Positions 26,409 through 34,823 of a stretch of DNA of 64,000 nt are shown here, in pieces. How positions within the stretch are numbered: the stretch's first letter is position 1; each line of letters opens with the position of its first letter. A model generated the notes under the pieces. It was not told where the DNA came from, searched no databases, and worked only from the letters and a program-made list of their open reading frames with translations. This DNA is from JBCBJX01 sp964342855 (GTDB lineage: Bacteria; Pseudomonadota; Alphaproteobacteria; Caulobacterales; Parvularculaceae). The DNA lies in the NCBI GenBank assembly GCA_964342855.1, contig CAYFIB010000015.1, forward strand, positions 1 through 64,000. The letters run 5' to 3'. A program made the translations under genes and the position numbers.

Positions 26409-27227
26409 GTGAGCCGAATGGGGTCTCATCTCGCATTTGAAATCGGCAGCTATCGCGAAGCGCGGTCGCGCGGCGGCGGTCGGATGTGGGTGCATGGGGC
26501 GCGTTGCGGGCGCCAGCCATCCCACCGGCTCGCGCCGTTCTGGTATGTCAGCGTCGCCATAAGACGGGTCTGGGATCGACGCGGGGTGGTCGCCGACGTC
26601 CAACCGGTTCTGATTGGACCGGCCTCCCGGCACTATTTTTACGACCCGCACGATGGCGTGGAGTTAGCGGCGTACGCCGTGCCGGGCGAAGCGACCGCTG
26701 ATCTGTTCGGCGTTGAATGCGGCGCGCTGGAACGTCTGGAGATTGACCGACAAGGCGACCCGCGATTCGACCTTGCTATGCGGCGGGCGGAAGCAGGAGC
26801 GCCGATATCTGATGTAGCAATGGTGCTGGAGACCGCGTTTTCGTACCGGCCACCGGTCGCACGCGAACAAGGCGTGAGCGACGCGGCGCTTCACCTGATG
26901 CGTCGTCGGCGCGGGCGAGCCAGCGTTGAAGAGCTGTCGAGCGAACTCGCCTGTTCGTCGCGACATCTCCGGCGCTCCGTCACCTCGGCGATCGGAATCG
27001 CGCCCAAGTCCTACGCACGAATACTTCGCCTCAACAGCGCGCTACGGCTGATGGATCGGACTGCCGCGCCGCGCTGGGCCGATATCGCCGTTCGAGCCGG
27101 TTATGCCGATCAGGCGCACATGATCCGAGATTTTCAGGGGCTCGCCGGAGCATCGCCGGCGGCGGTGAAGATGGAACGACGCGCTGAGTCCGATTTGTTC
27201 AATCAGGGCCGCGTTCGGGCGACGTAA
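26409..27227 (+). CDS. AraC family transcriptional regulator
   Basis: 272 residues with a GTG start. The N-terminal part resembles a sensor domain (FWYVSVAIRRVWDRRGV, PHDGVELAAYAVPGEA), and the C-terminal 85 residues contain two helix-turn-helix motifs (ASVEELSSELACSSRHLRRSVTSAIGIAPKSYARILRLNSAL and WADIAVRAGYADQAHMIRDFQGLAGASPAAVK), the standard AraC/XylS domain. It lies 40 bp upstream of a secreted protein gene on the same strand, which may be its target. Codon use of the pair is slightly less GC-rich than the flanking genes. Confidence 0.9.
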   Translation: MSRMGSHLAFEIGSYREARSRGGGRMWVHGARCGRQPSHRLAPFWYVSVAIRRVWDRRGVVADVQPVLIGPASRHYFYDPHDGVELAAYAVPGEATADLFGVECGALERLEIDRQGDPRFDLAMRRAEAGAPISDVAMVLETAFSYRPPVAREQGVSDAALHLMRRRRGRASVEELSSELACSSRHLRRSVTSAIGIAPKSYARILRLNSALRLMDRTAAPRWADIAVRAGYADQAHMIRDFQGLAGASPAAVKMERRAESDLFNQGRVRAT

Positions 27228-27267
27228 AACGCGCGCACCACTCGTTTGGACAAAACGGAGACCTCCG

Positions 27268-28389
27268 ATGACGCTGTTCCGCAGCCTGCTTCTTTCCTTC
27301 GCCGCCGTGGCGAGCGCGCCCGCCCATGCGATCGCCGCCCCGCGCAAGGTTCCGCTGCATGCGGACGCTTTCGATCTTACGCTCGCCCGAAGCGTCTTTG
27401 AACGACGTGTCGGCGGGCGGGACGCTTTGTGTCTCGATGGGCCGGTTTTTCTGAAACAGGTCCGACTGCGCAGCGGCGTCATTTCGGTGGATGTCGCAAA
27501 CGAACGCCGTCGGCATTTCGCCAATATCCTGTTCAGGGGCGCTGACACGCGAAACTATGAGCAGGTCTATGCGCGGATGCACAAGAGCCGTCAGCCGGAC
27601 GCTCTTCAGTACACGCCTGAGCTTGGCGGCGCGACAAACTGGCAACTCTTTATTGAAGAACAGGCGGGCGTTGATTTCGGCGACGCCCTCTGGGTCACGC
27701 TTGAAGTCGCGTTCAACAGCGACCGCGCCCGTTTTTCGGTCCGCAGCGATGTCGATGAAGCGCACGTCCTAGTGGACGATCTGGTGCTGCCGGACGCACG
27801 TGGATTGATCGGTCTGGGCGCGCTTCAGGGCGCATGTTTTTCAAATTTTCAGTACGATGACGCCGCGCCGGAAATCCAGATCGCCGATCAGTCGGCGGAC
27901 GCGCCGGACGGTCTGATCCGCGAATGGGGGCTTTCGCAAAGCCGTGCGTTCGAGACGTTTCCCATGCGCATTCAAAATAGCATCGGGGCCTGGGAGAACG
28001 TCGCGACGCAAGACAACGGACTGCTTCTCATCGGCGGGCATCGTGAACAACGCGTTTCGGGCTCGTTTGAAGATAACTCGCTCGATGTCGTCGACGTCGG
28101 CGTCGTCATCACCTCCCGCAAAAAACGCGATGTCGCCCTGAGTTTTGACCTCTCCGATCAGGGCGCGGTCTATCTCAATGGTCGGCGGCTTCATCGCTAT
28201 GACAATACGTTCCGCCGCAAGGGGCTCACCTATCGCGGCGACGTGTTGCTCGGTGCGCAGAGCCTGACGCTTCCCCTGAAACGTGGGCGCAACGAGTTGA
28301 TCGTCTCCATTGCTGAACGGGCGAACGGGTGGGGCGTGATTGCAGCGCTCGAAGATTCGGACGGCCTGACGATCGAGCCGCTTGAATAG
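27268..28389 (+). CDS. Secreted concanavalin A-like (LamG/DUF1080-type) protein
   Basis: 373 residues. A Sec signal peptide (MTLFRSLLLSFAAVASAPAHAIA) is visible. Residues about 35-200 look like a jelly-roll domain of the DUF1080/LamG kind: SGVISVDVANERRRHFANILFRGADTRNYEQVYARMHKS, then ALQYTPELGGATNWQL and the closing FSNFQYD. The C-terminal half (about 230-370) also appears beta-rich (SFDLSDQGAVYLNGRRL, LPLKRGRNELIVSIAE), like a second carbohydrate-binding-type domain. A glycan-binding or glycosidase-accessory role is possible, but no catalytic residues are obvious. It directly follows the AraC gene. Confidence 0.68.
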   Translation: MTLFRSLLLSFAAVASAPAHAIAAPRKVPLHADAFDLTLARSVFERRVGGRDALCLDGPVFLKQVRLRSGVISVDVANERRRHFANILFRGADTRNYEQVYARMHKSRQPDALQYTPELGGATNWQLFIEEQAGVDFGDALWVTLEVAFNSDRARFSVRSDVDEAHVLVDDLVLPDARGLIGLGALQGACFSNFQYDDAAPEIQIADQSADAPDGLIREWGLSQSRAFETFPMRIQNSIGAWENVATQDNGLLLIGGHREQRVSGSFEDNSLDVVDVGVVITSRKKRDVALSFDLSDQGAVYLNGRRLHRYDNTFRRKGLTYRGDVLLGAQSLTLPLKRGRNELIVSIAERANGWGVIAALEDSDGLTIEPLE

Positions 28390-28465
28390 CGGTAGTTGCC
28401 GACATGGAGAGCTGTTGGGCGTCGCCGCGTCCGCCGTTTACCCGCAGCCCCCAAATCCTCTAAGA

Positions 28466-28494
28466 GGAGCGCCCGATTTCAACGCGGGCGCTCC
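28466..28494 (+). promoter_or_regulatory. Stable hairpin in the ettA leader
   Basis: GGAGCGCCCG (28466-28475) pairs perfectly with CGGGCGCTCC (28485-28494) across a 9-nt loop, 30 bp before the ettA start. With no T run behind it, it looks like a leader structure or the end of the upstream transcript. Confidence 0.5.
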
Positions 28495-28524
28495 CCAGCG
28501 CCGCGAATTTGAAGGAATTCAATT

Positions 28525-30186
28525 GTGGCCAGACAATTCATCTATTTCATGCAGGGCCTCACCAAGGCCTATGGCGCGAAGAAGATCCTCGAGAACGTTC
28601 ACCTGCAGTTCTACCCGGACGCCAAGATCGGCGTCGTCGGCGTCAACGGCGCGGGTAAGTCGACGCTGCTGAAGATCATGGCCGGCGTCGATCAGGAGTT
28701 CTCGGGCGAGGCCTATGTCGCCGACGGCGCGACGGTCGGCTACCTGCCGCAGGAGCCGCATCTCAACGATGAGAAGACGGTCTTCGAGAACGTCGCCGAG
28801 GGCGTCGCGCCCATCAAGGCGAAGATCGAGGAGTTCAACGCCGTCTCCATGCAGCTCGGGGAGGACTATTCCGACGAGCTGATGGAGAAGATGTCCGCCC
28901 TGCAGGAGGAGATCGACGCTCTCGACGCATGGGACATCGATTCGAAGATCGAGATGGCCATGGAGGCGCTCCGCTGCCCGCCGGGCGACTGGCCGGTGAC
29001 GGACCTCTCGGGCGGCGAAAAGCGCCGCGTCGCGCTCGCCCGTCTGCTGCTGTCGAAGCCCGACATGCTGCTCCTCGACGAACCGACGAACCACCTGGAC
29101 GCGGAATCGGTCGCCTGGCTCGAACACCACCTGCGCGAATTCCCCGGCGCCGTCGTGCTCATCACCCACGACCGCTATTTCCTCGACAACGTGACGGGCT
29201 GGATCCTCGAACTCGATCGCGGGCGCGGCATTCCGTACGAAGGGAACTATTCCTCCTGGCTCGAACAGAAGCAGAAACGGCTGGAGCAGGAAGGCCGCGA
29301 GGAGGCCTCCCGCCAGCGCACGCTCGCTTCGGAATTGGAATGGGTGCGGGCGAGCCCGAAGGCGCGTCAGGCGAAATCCAAGGCGCGTATTCAGGCCTAT
29401 GAGGATCTCGTCAACAAGCAGGGTAAGGAAGAGATCAATACTGCCCAGATCCAGATTCCAGCGGCTCAGCGCCTCGGCGGCGTTGTGGTCGAAGCTGATC
29501 ACCTGAAGAAGGCCTTCGGCGACAAATTGCTGATTGACGATCTGTCCTTCAAGCTGCCGCCAGGCGGCATCGTCGGCGTCATCGGCCCGAACGGCGCAGG
29601 CAAGACGACGCTCTTCCGCATGCTGACAGGCCAGGAGACGCCCGATGAAGGCGAGCTGCGCGTCGGCGAGACGGTGGAGCTCGGCTATGTCGACCAGTCG
29701 CGCGACGCCCTCGACGGCAAGAAAACCGTCTGGGAGGAGGTCTCCGGCGGACTCGACCAGATCCTCCTCGGGAAGCGCGAAGTGCCGTCGCGGGCTTACG
29801 TCTCGTGGTTCAACTTCAAGGGCGGCGACCAGCAGAAAAAGGTCGGCGATCTCTCAGGCGGCGAGCGCAACCGCGTTCACCTCGCCAAAATGCTGAAAGA
29901 GGGGGCGAACCTGCTCCTCCTCGACGAACCGACCAACGATCTCGACGTCGACACCCTGCGGGCGCTGGAAGACGCGCTTCTCAACTTCGCCGGCTGCGCG
30001 GTGGTCATCAGCCACGACCGCTGGTTCCTCGACCGCATCGCGACGCACATCCTCGCTTTCGAAGGAAACTCCCACGTGGAGTGGTTCGAAGGGAACTTCG
30101 CCGACTACGAAGAGGACAAGCGCCGCCGCCTCGGCCCGGACGCCGACATTCCGAAGCGCATCCAGTACAAGAAGCTGACGCGTTAG
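28525..30186 (+). CDS. ettA: Energy-dependent translational throttle protein EttA (ABC-F)
   Basis: 553 residues with a GTG start and GAAGGA ribosome site. There are two ABC cassettes: Walker A GVNGAGKSTLLKIM and GPNGAGKTTLFRML, signature LSGGEKRRVALARLLL and LSGGERNRVHLAKMLK, Walker B MLLLDEPTNHLDAESVAWLE and LLLLDEPTNDLDVDTLRALE. The PtIM linker between them contains RQRTLASELEWVRASPKARQAKSKARI, and the arm region follows the first Walker A. No membrane segments exist. In E. coli EttA binds the ribosomal E site and adjusts translation to the ATP/ADP ratio. Confidence 0.96.
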   Translation: MARQFIYFMQGLTKAYGAKKILENVHLQFYPDAKIGVVGVNGAGKSTLLKIMAGVDQEFSGEAYVADGATVGYLPQEPHLNDEKTVFENVAEGVAPIKAKIEEFNAVSMQLGEDYSDELMEKMSALQEEIDALDAWDIDSKIEMAMEALRCPPGDWPVTDLSGGEKRRVALARLLLSKPDMLLLDEPTNHLDAESVAWLEHHLREFPGAVVLITHDRYFLDNVTGWILELDRGRGIPYEGNYSSWLEQKQKRLEQEGREEASRQRTLASELEWVRASPKARQAKSKARIQAYEDLVNKQGKEEINTAQIQIPAAQRLGGVVVEADHLKKAFGDKLLIDDLSFKLPPGGIVGVIGPNGAGKTTLFRMLTGQETPDEGELRVGETVELGYVDQSRDALDGKKTVWEEVSGGLDQILLGKREVPSRAYVSWFNFKGGDQQKKVGDLSGGERNRVHLAKMLKEGANLLLLDEPTNDLDVDTLRALEDALLNFAGCAVVISHDRWFLDRIATHILAFEGNSHVEWFEGNFADYEEDKRRRLGPDADIPKRIQYKKLTR

Positions 30187-30204
30187 CGGGGCGGCGACGC
30201 CCCG
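30187..30204 (+). terminator. GNRA-loop hairpin after ettA
   Basis: CGGGGCG-GCGA-CGCCCCG follows the ettA stop almost immediately. The stem is perfect with a GCGA tetraloop, but no T run follows, so it may stabilise the 3' end rather than terminate. Confidence 0.45.
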
Positions 30205-30279
30205 AGTGTCGCCATCCTGCACTGGCCATTGAAATTTCAGCTGGCTAGCCTTCTCGGCTGTTAACGGTCGGAGGGGTGC

Positions 30280-31149
30280 GTGCGGTTTTCTCTGAGACTT
30301 CTGTTCTGGGCGGTCCTGGTCGGGCTCGGTTGGATCGGCGGCGCGAAGCTTGGCGCGCCGGCTGTCGTTCTCTCGACGTTTGATGCAGGCATCGCCTTCG
30401 CAGGCGATCAGATCGGCAAACTCATGGGGCGCGGCGCCAACGCGGCGCGCGAGGGGGCGACGAGGGCCGTCGACGCCGCGTCGGACGCGCTTGAGGAATC
30501 CGACGAGAGAGATGACGAGCCTGAGGAGGAGCCGACGCGGCGCGAAGAGGCGTCCGAGCCCGCGCCGGCGCCCGCTCCGACCCGGAGCGCCTCCAGCGGC
30601 GCGCGCCGCTTCGGGGCGTTCACGCCGGACGCGGAGCTGTCGCTCTGCCCGCGCATGTCGGTCTCGAACGCGCCTCGTGCGAACGGCTCAGGGCTGATCA
30701 CCGCCTATAAACCGCTCATCTCTGTCGGCGGCGTCCCGATCATCACCGCGCCGGTGAACGGCGCGTGTCTTTCTTCCGGGTTCGGAGACCGCAACGGCAA
30801 ACTGCACAAGGGCGTCGACTTCAATCAGGAGCCGGGCGGACCCGTGGTCGCGGCGGGCGACGGCGTCATTCTTGAGGCGGAGTATCGCGACGACTACGGT
30901 AACTACGTGCTGATCGCCCACGGCTCAGGCGTGCACACGCGCTACGCCCACCTCAAGGGTTTGAACGCCGGCGTGCGCGCGGGCGCGCGCATCAGCGCGG
31001 GAGACCGGTTGGGAATCATGGGAAACACGGCCGGGTATTCGATTCCCATTCATCTCCACTACGAAATTCTGACCGGGGACTATGACAGCCCGGAAGGCGC
31101 GTTCGGACTGGAGCCGATCAATCCGTTTTCGCAGCCTGCAGCACGCTGA
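30280..31149 (+). CDS. M23 (LytM-type) metallopeptidase
   Basis: 289 residues from a GTG behind GGAGGGG. A signal anchor lies at residues about 5-30, then a charged region rich in Glu, Pro and Ala (EESDERDDEPEEEP, PAPAPAPTRS) forms a periplasmic linker. The LytM domain follows: SGFGDRNGKLHKGVDF (G-x-R-x-H-x-G-x-D with zinc ligands His and Asp), AAGDGVILEAEYRDDYGNYVLIAHGSGVHTRYAHL, and the second His pair in IHLHYEI. The metal site is complete, so an active peptidoglycan endopeptidase is likely. Confidence 0.9.
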   Translation: MRFSLRLLFWAVLVGLGWIGGAKLGAPAVVLSTFDAGIAFAGDQIGKLMGRGANAAREGATRAVDAASDALEESDERDDEPEEEPTRREEASEPAPAPAPTRSASSGARRFGAFTPDAELSLCPRMSVSNAPRANGSGLITAYKPLISVGGVPIITAPVNGACLSSGFGDRNGKLHKGVDFNQEPGGPVVAAGDGVILEAEYRDDYGNYVLIAHGSGVHTRYAHLKGLNAGVRAGARISAGDRLGIMGNTAGYSIPIHLHYEILTGDYDSPEGAFGLEPINPFSQPAAR

Positions 31150-31161
31150 TCGCACAATAAA

Positions 31162-31189
31162 AAAAGTCGGCCTCAAGGGGCCGACTTTT
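31162..31189. terminator. Bidirectional intrinsic terminator
   Basis: AAAAGTCGGCC (31162-31172) pairs with GGCCGACTTTT (31179-31189), flanked by A and T runs on both sides. It serves the convergent M23 peptidase and mlaC genes. Confidence 0.92.
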
Positions 31190-31216
31190 CTCTTCTCACT
31201 TTGAACAGCTTGTTGC

Positions 31217-31873
31217 TCAGGACGCGTCGCCCGCGGTTTCGGCGGACGCGACGCGCGTCTGCAGGTCGGCGATGAGCGCCTGAACGCCGCGCTGGCCGCC
31301 GCCATTGTTGGCGATGAAGGACGAGAACTGCGAGCGCTGCTCGACGCCGAGCCAGATGTTCTCCGCGCCGACATCCACGACCGCCAGCGCGCCGTCGCGC
31401 GCATAGACGCGCCATTGCACGACCGTGCCGTCAAACTCCGCGCCGCCGACGACCTTGGAGTTGACGATCACGTCACGTGCTGAGCGCACGAGCGAGCCCG
31501 TCACTTCAAAGCTTTCGCCGCCGTAGTTGATAATCTGATCTTCATAAAGAGCGATCGCGTACTCTTTGAAGAGAGGCACGAACTCTTTCAGCTGCTCCGG
31601 CGTCGCCTGACGGCGGTAGGCGCCGAGGGTGGAGAGCGCGACGCGGCGGGTGTCGATGTATTTCTCGACCAGCTCGCGAAGTTTCGCACGTTTCGTCGCT
31701 TCGTCCTCGATGCTGAGCGCCGTCACGACTTCGTCGAGGGCGGACTGCACATAGGCTTCTGCTTGTGTCGCGAGATCGTCCTCGGCCATTGCGCCGGTTA
31801 CGCCGAACGCCGCGGCGAAGCCGGCGATTGCGGCCACGACGCCGCGTCGGGTGAATTTCAGAAAGGTCATCAT
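31217..31873 (-). CDS. mlaC: Phospholipid-binding MlaC-family protein
   Basis: 218 residues with a signal peptide (FTRRGVVAAIAGFAAAFGVTGAMA, cleaved after AMA). The mature domain holds the Tol/Ttg2D (MlaC) pattern: VEKYIDTRRVALSTLGAYRRQATPEQLKEFVPLFKEYAIALYEDQIINY, then VVNSKVVGGAEFDGTVVQWRVYARDGALAVVDVGAENIWLGVEQRSQFSSFIANNGG. MlaC shuttles phospholipids across the periplasm between MlaA in the outer membrane and the inner-membrane MlaFEDB importer. Its ATG overlaps the mlaA stop by one base (TGATG). The importer genes are not in this window. Confidence 0.92.
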   Translation of the reverse strand: MMTFLKFTRRGVVAAIAGFAAAFGVTGAMAEDDLATQAEAYVQSALDEVVTALSIEDEATKRAKLRELVEKYIDTRRVALSTLGAYRRQATPEQLKEFVPLFKEYAIALYEDQIINYGGESFEVTGSLVRSARDVIVNSKVVGGAEFDGTVVQWRVYARDGALAVVDVGAENIWLGVEQRSQFSSFIANNGGGQRGVQALIADLQTRVASAETAGDAS

Positions 31874-32754
31874 CAGCTCCCTTCGCCGTCTTCCGGCGTT
31901 TCGTCCGCATCCGTCGCCGCCTCGTCCTCGAGCGCGTCGTCGTCCGCTTCCGCCTCCAGCCCGTCGTCTTCGAGATCATCGAAGTCGTCGAAATCATCCA
32001 GATCATCGAAATCCGGCAGTTCGTCGTATTGCGGCACGCCATTGAATATCGCGTTGCGGCGCGCCTGCAGATAGAACGACTGATAAGACGTATAGAAATC
32101 AAGCGAGTTTTCGCGAAGGTCCACCAGCGGATCCTGGAACTGCTCGCGCAGGGTGATCGCGTTCGCGCCGGTTTGGCTCACCTGATAATAGGTCGCCGCC
32201 GGAGTGGCGATATAGGTCGCCGGATTGAAGATCGCGTCGATCAACATGGTCGGCGCGTCGCGCAGGTTCGTCGGACCGAGCACGGGGACGAAGAGGTAAG
32301 GCCCGGGCGGAACGCCATAGGTGGCGAGCGTCTGGCCGAAGTCTTCAGTGTGCCCCTCAAGGCCGATTTCGGTCGCCGGGTCCATGAAGCCGCCGATGCC
32401 GAGGGTCGAGTTCAACAGGAACCGACCGAGCGTGACGCCGCCGCGCTTGAACTCCAACTGCAGGATATCGTTCGCCAGCGTCACCGGCGTGCCGAGATTG
32501 GCGAGGAAGTTCCGCATGGAGCGGCGCATGGATTTCGTCGTCACGCGCCGATAGCCGAGCGCGACTGGCTCCAATACCGCGCCGTCGATGGCGTTGTTCA
32601 GTTTGAACATCGACCGGTTGTAGCCCTGCCATGGATCATAAACTTCCGAGGCGGGCGGCTGGTTCGGTCGCGTCGCGCAGGCGGTCGCCAGAGCCGCGAA
32701 CGCAAGTATCCCGAAGCGCGCGCTTCTACGCGTCCAGTTCGCCGAAAACTTCAT
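31873..32754 (-). CDS. mlaA: MlaA/VacJ family outer-membrane lipoprotein with acidic tail
   Basis: 293 residues starting MKFSANWTRRSARFG, with a lipobox LATACAT near residue 21. The family core has YDPWQGYNRSMFKLNNAIDGAVLEPVALGYRRVTTKSMRRSMRNFLANLGTPVTLANDILQ, GRFLLNSTLGIGGFMDPATEIGLEGHTEDFGQTLATYGVPPGPYLFVPVLGPTNLRDAP. MlaA removes mislocalised phospholipids from the outer leaflet. The last 45 residues are an Asp/Glu-rich tail (LDDFDDFDDLEDDGLEAEADDDALEDE) not expected for the family. ATG 32754 is chosen because it gives the signal peptide; an earlier start is in open frame but unlikely. Confidence 0.92.
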   Translation of the reverse strand: MKFSANWTRRSARFGILAFAALATACATRPNQPPASEVYDPWQGYNRSMFKLNNAIDGAVLEPVALGYRRVTTKSMRRSMRNFLANLGTPVTLANDILQLEFKRGGVTLGRFLLNSTLGIGGFMDPATEIGLEGHTEDFGQTLATYGVPPGPYLFVPVLGPTNLRDAPTMLIDAIFNPATYIATPAATYYQVSQTGANAITLREQFQDPLVDLRENSLDFYTSYQSFYLQARRNAIFNGVPQYDELPDFDDLDDFDDFDDLEDDGLEAEADDDALEDEAATDADETPEDGEGS

Positions 32755-32906
32755 ATCGCCCCCGAGGCTGCCGGACGCTCTTTTGCGTCGCATCGTCACT
32801 AAGCCGGTTAATTGCGCGCGTCCGGCGGCGGAAACAAGGCGCCAGACGGGCCGAGGCGTCACGGTCGCGAGATCATGCGGCGCCTGCGCAGCAGGTTTTG
32901 CGTCGC

Positions 32907-32926
32907 ATATAAAGATATGTTTATAT
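32907..32926. promoter_or_regulatory. SahR-type operator palindrome
   Basis: ATATAAA-N6-TTTATAT, with 18 of 20 positions symmetric, ends 6 bp before the GTG start of the sahR-like gene. Its AT-rich shape (ATATAAAGATATGTTTATAT) resembles the operators reported for SahR in Proteobacteria. It overlaps the ribosome site region, so autorepression is likely. Confidence 0.65.
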
Positions 32927-32932
32927 CGTTAC

Positions 32933-33940
32933 GTGGAAGGTTTGCAGGATACGGTCTCGCTTCTGCGGGCGGCGGGCGAGGAGACGCGCCTGCGCGTTCT
33001 GGCGCTCGTGCGCCGGATCGAACTGACGGTCAGCGATCTCACGGCCATTCTGGGCCAGAGCCAACCGCGCGTGAGCCGGCACCTCAAAATTCTGACGGAC
33101 GCCGGATTGCTGGAGCGCTATCGCGAGGGTTCGTGGGTGTTCTATCGACCGATCCAGAAACCGGCGAGCGCCGCCGCACGGGCGGTCGCCGATATGGTCG
33201 ACGATCTCCAGCGCGCTTCCGATCCTGATCTCGCGCGCGATCTGGAGCGCCTGGAGCACATTCGCGCCGAACGCGCGGCCGAGGCGGCGGATTATTTTGA
33301 GCGCAACGCCGACGACTGGGACGCTCTGCGCCGGATGCATCTCCCTGAAGCCGATATCGAAGCCGCGATGCGCGCGGCGGTCGGCGCGGCGCCGATCGAT
33401 GCGTTCGTCGATCTCGGAACGGGGACCGGGCGGGTGCTGGAGCTGTTCGCGGATCAGTTTGTTGAAGGCGTCGGCTACGACCTGTCCCGCGACATGCTGC
33501 GGCTCGCGCGCGCCAAGTTGGAGGCGGCGGGCGTCGCCCATGCGCAGGTGCGCCAGGCGGACATTCTCTCCGCGCCGCGACCCAGCGCCTCGGCGGACCT
33601 CGTCTGCCTGCATCAGGTGCTGCACTATCTCGATGAGCCGGGCGCGGCCCTCGCCGAAGCCGCGCGCCTCGTTGCGGAGGACGGCCGGGTGCTGATCGTC
33701 GATTTCGCGCCGCACGATCATGAATTCCTGCGCCACGAACACGCCCATCGGCGCCTCGGCTTCTCCGACGCTGAAGCGCGCCGCCTGTGCGCGCGCGCCG
33801 GGCTCAAGATCATTTTAACCGAGACGTTGGAAGCCGAAGCGAAGCCGGACGCGCTGGCGGTGAAGCTCTGGCTCGCGCGTCCCGATCGCGGCGATGCGCG
33901 CACCGAGGCGTCAGACGCCGCCCTTGGAGAACTGCAATGA
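32933..33940 (+). CDS. sahR: SahR-like ArsR regulator fused to SAM-dependent methyltransferase domain
   Basis: 335 residues from the GTG at 32933. Residues 1-90 form an ArsR winged helix (LRAAGEETRLRVLALVRRIELTVSDLTAILGQSQPRVSRHLKILTDAGLLERYREGSWVFYRP). Residues about 135-330 are a class I methyltransferase fold with VDLGTGTGRVLELFADQ, VEGVGYDLSRDMLRLARAKLEAAG and DGRVLIVDFAPHDHEFLRHEHAHRRLGF. SahR proteins sense S-adenosylhomocysteine and control methionine-cycle genes; here the gene heads metF-metH with ATGA coupling. Whether the domain still methylates anything or only binds SAH cannot be said. Confidence 0.85.
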   Translation: MEGLQDTVSLLRAAGEETRLRVLALVRRIELTVSDLTAILGQSQPRVSRHLKILTDAGLLERYREGSWVFYRPIQKPASAAARAVADMVDDLQRASDPDLARDLERLEHIRAERAAEAADYFERNADDWDALRRMHLPEADIEAAMRAAVGAAPIDAFVDLGTGTGRVLELFADQFVEGVGYDLSRDMLRLARAKLEAAGVAHAQVRQADILSAPRPSASADLVCLHQVLHYLDEPGAALAEAARLVAEDGRVLIVDFAPHDHEFLRHEHAHRRLGFSDAEARRLCARAGLKIILTETLEAEAKPDALAVKLWLARPDRGDARTEASDAALGELQ

Positions 33941-34806
33941 GCGATCTCGTCATTTCGTTCGAGTTCTTTCCGCCTAAGACGGAGAAAATGGCGGAGACGC
34001 TCTGGTCTTCGATACGGCGGCTGGAGTCGCTGGCGCCCGAGTTCGTGTCAGTCACCTATGGCGCGGGCGGTTCGACCCGCGAGCGCACCCACGACACGGT
34101 CGCGCGGATCGTGAAGGAGACGGCGCTCAAACCCGCGGCGCACCTCACCTGCGTTTCGGCGACGCGCGCCGAGGTGGACGACGTGCTCCGGTCGTATTGG
34201 GAAGCGGGCGTCCGTCACATCGTGGCGCTTCGCGGCGACCCGCCGGAAGGCATTGGCGAGCGCTATGTCGCCTATCCGGGCGGCTATGTGAATTCGGCGG
34301 ACCTCGCCCGCGGCGCGAAGCGGATCGGCGACTTTGAGATTTCCGTCGGAGTGTACCCGGAAAAACACCCTGAAAGCGCGAGTTTTGAGGCGGACATCGA
34401 TCTCCTGAAGCAGAAGATCGACGGCGGGGCGGGGCGCGGCATCACGCAATTCTTCTACGATAACGACGTCTACTTCCGATATCTCGACCGCGTGCGCGCG
34501 GCGGGCGTCGATATCCCCATCGTCGCCGGCGTCATGCCAATAACCAACTTCAAGGGGCAGGCCCGCATGGCGCAGAAGTGCGGGACGTCGATCCCGCCGC
34601 GTCTTGCGCGTCTCTTTGAAAACCTCGACGACGATCCGGAGACGCGCCAGCTCGTCGCCGCCGCCATCGCTGCCGAACAGTGTCTCGATCTCGCCGAACG
34701 CGGCGTCACGCATTTTCATTTCTATACGCTCAATCGCGCGGAGATGGTCTTCGCGCTCTGCCATATGCTCGGCGTGCGGCCGCGGACCATCGACGCCGCC
34801 GCCTGA
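33937..34806 (+). CDS. metF: 5,10-methylenetetrahydrofolate reductase
   Basis: 289 residues starting MSDLVISFEFFPPKTEKM, which is the family N-terminus. Other blocks are PEFVSVTYGAGGSTRERT, AHLTCVSATRAEVDDVL, IVALRGDPPEG, VGVYPEKHPES, GITQFFYDNDVYFRY and VAGVMPITNFKG, ending HFYTLNRAEMVFALCHMLG. It is a FAD enzyme that makes 5-methyl-tetrahydrofolate for methionine synthase. ATG 33937 overlaps the sahR stop (ATGA), and metH starts 18 bases after its stop. The neighbours show that all three are one methionine operon. Confidence 0.97.
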   Translation: MSDLVISFEFFPPKTEKMAETLWSSIRRLESLAPEFVSVTYGAGGSTRERTHDTVARIVKETALKPAAHLTCVSATRAEVDDVLRSYWEAGVRHIVALRGDPPEGIGERYVAYPGGYVNSADLARGAKRIGDFEISVGVYPEKHPESASFEADIDLLKQKIDGGAGRGITQFFYDNDVYFRYLDRVRAAGVDIPIVAGVMPITNFKGQARMAQKCGTSIPPRLARLFENLDDDPETRQLVAAAIAAEQCLDLAERGVTHFHFYTLNRAEMVFALCHMLGVRPRTIDAAA

Positions 34807-34823
34807 GCTTCAGGATCTGACCC

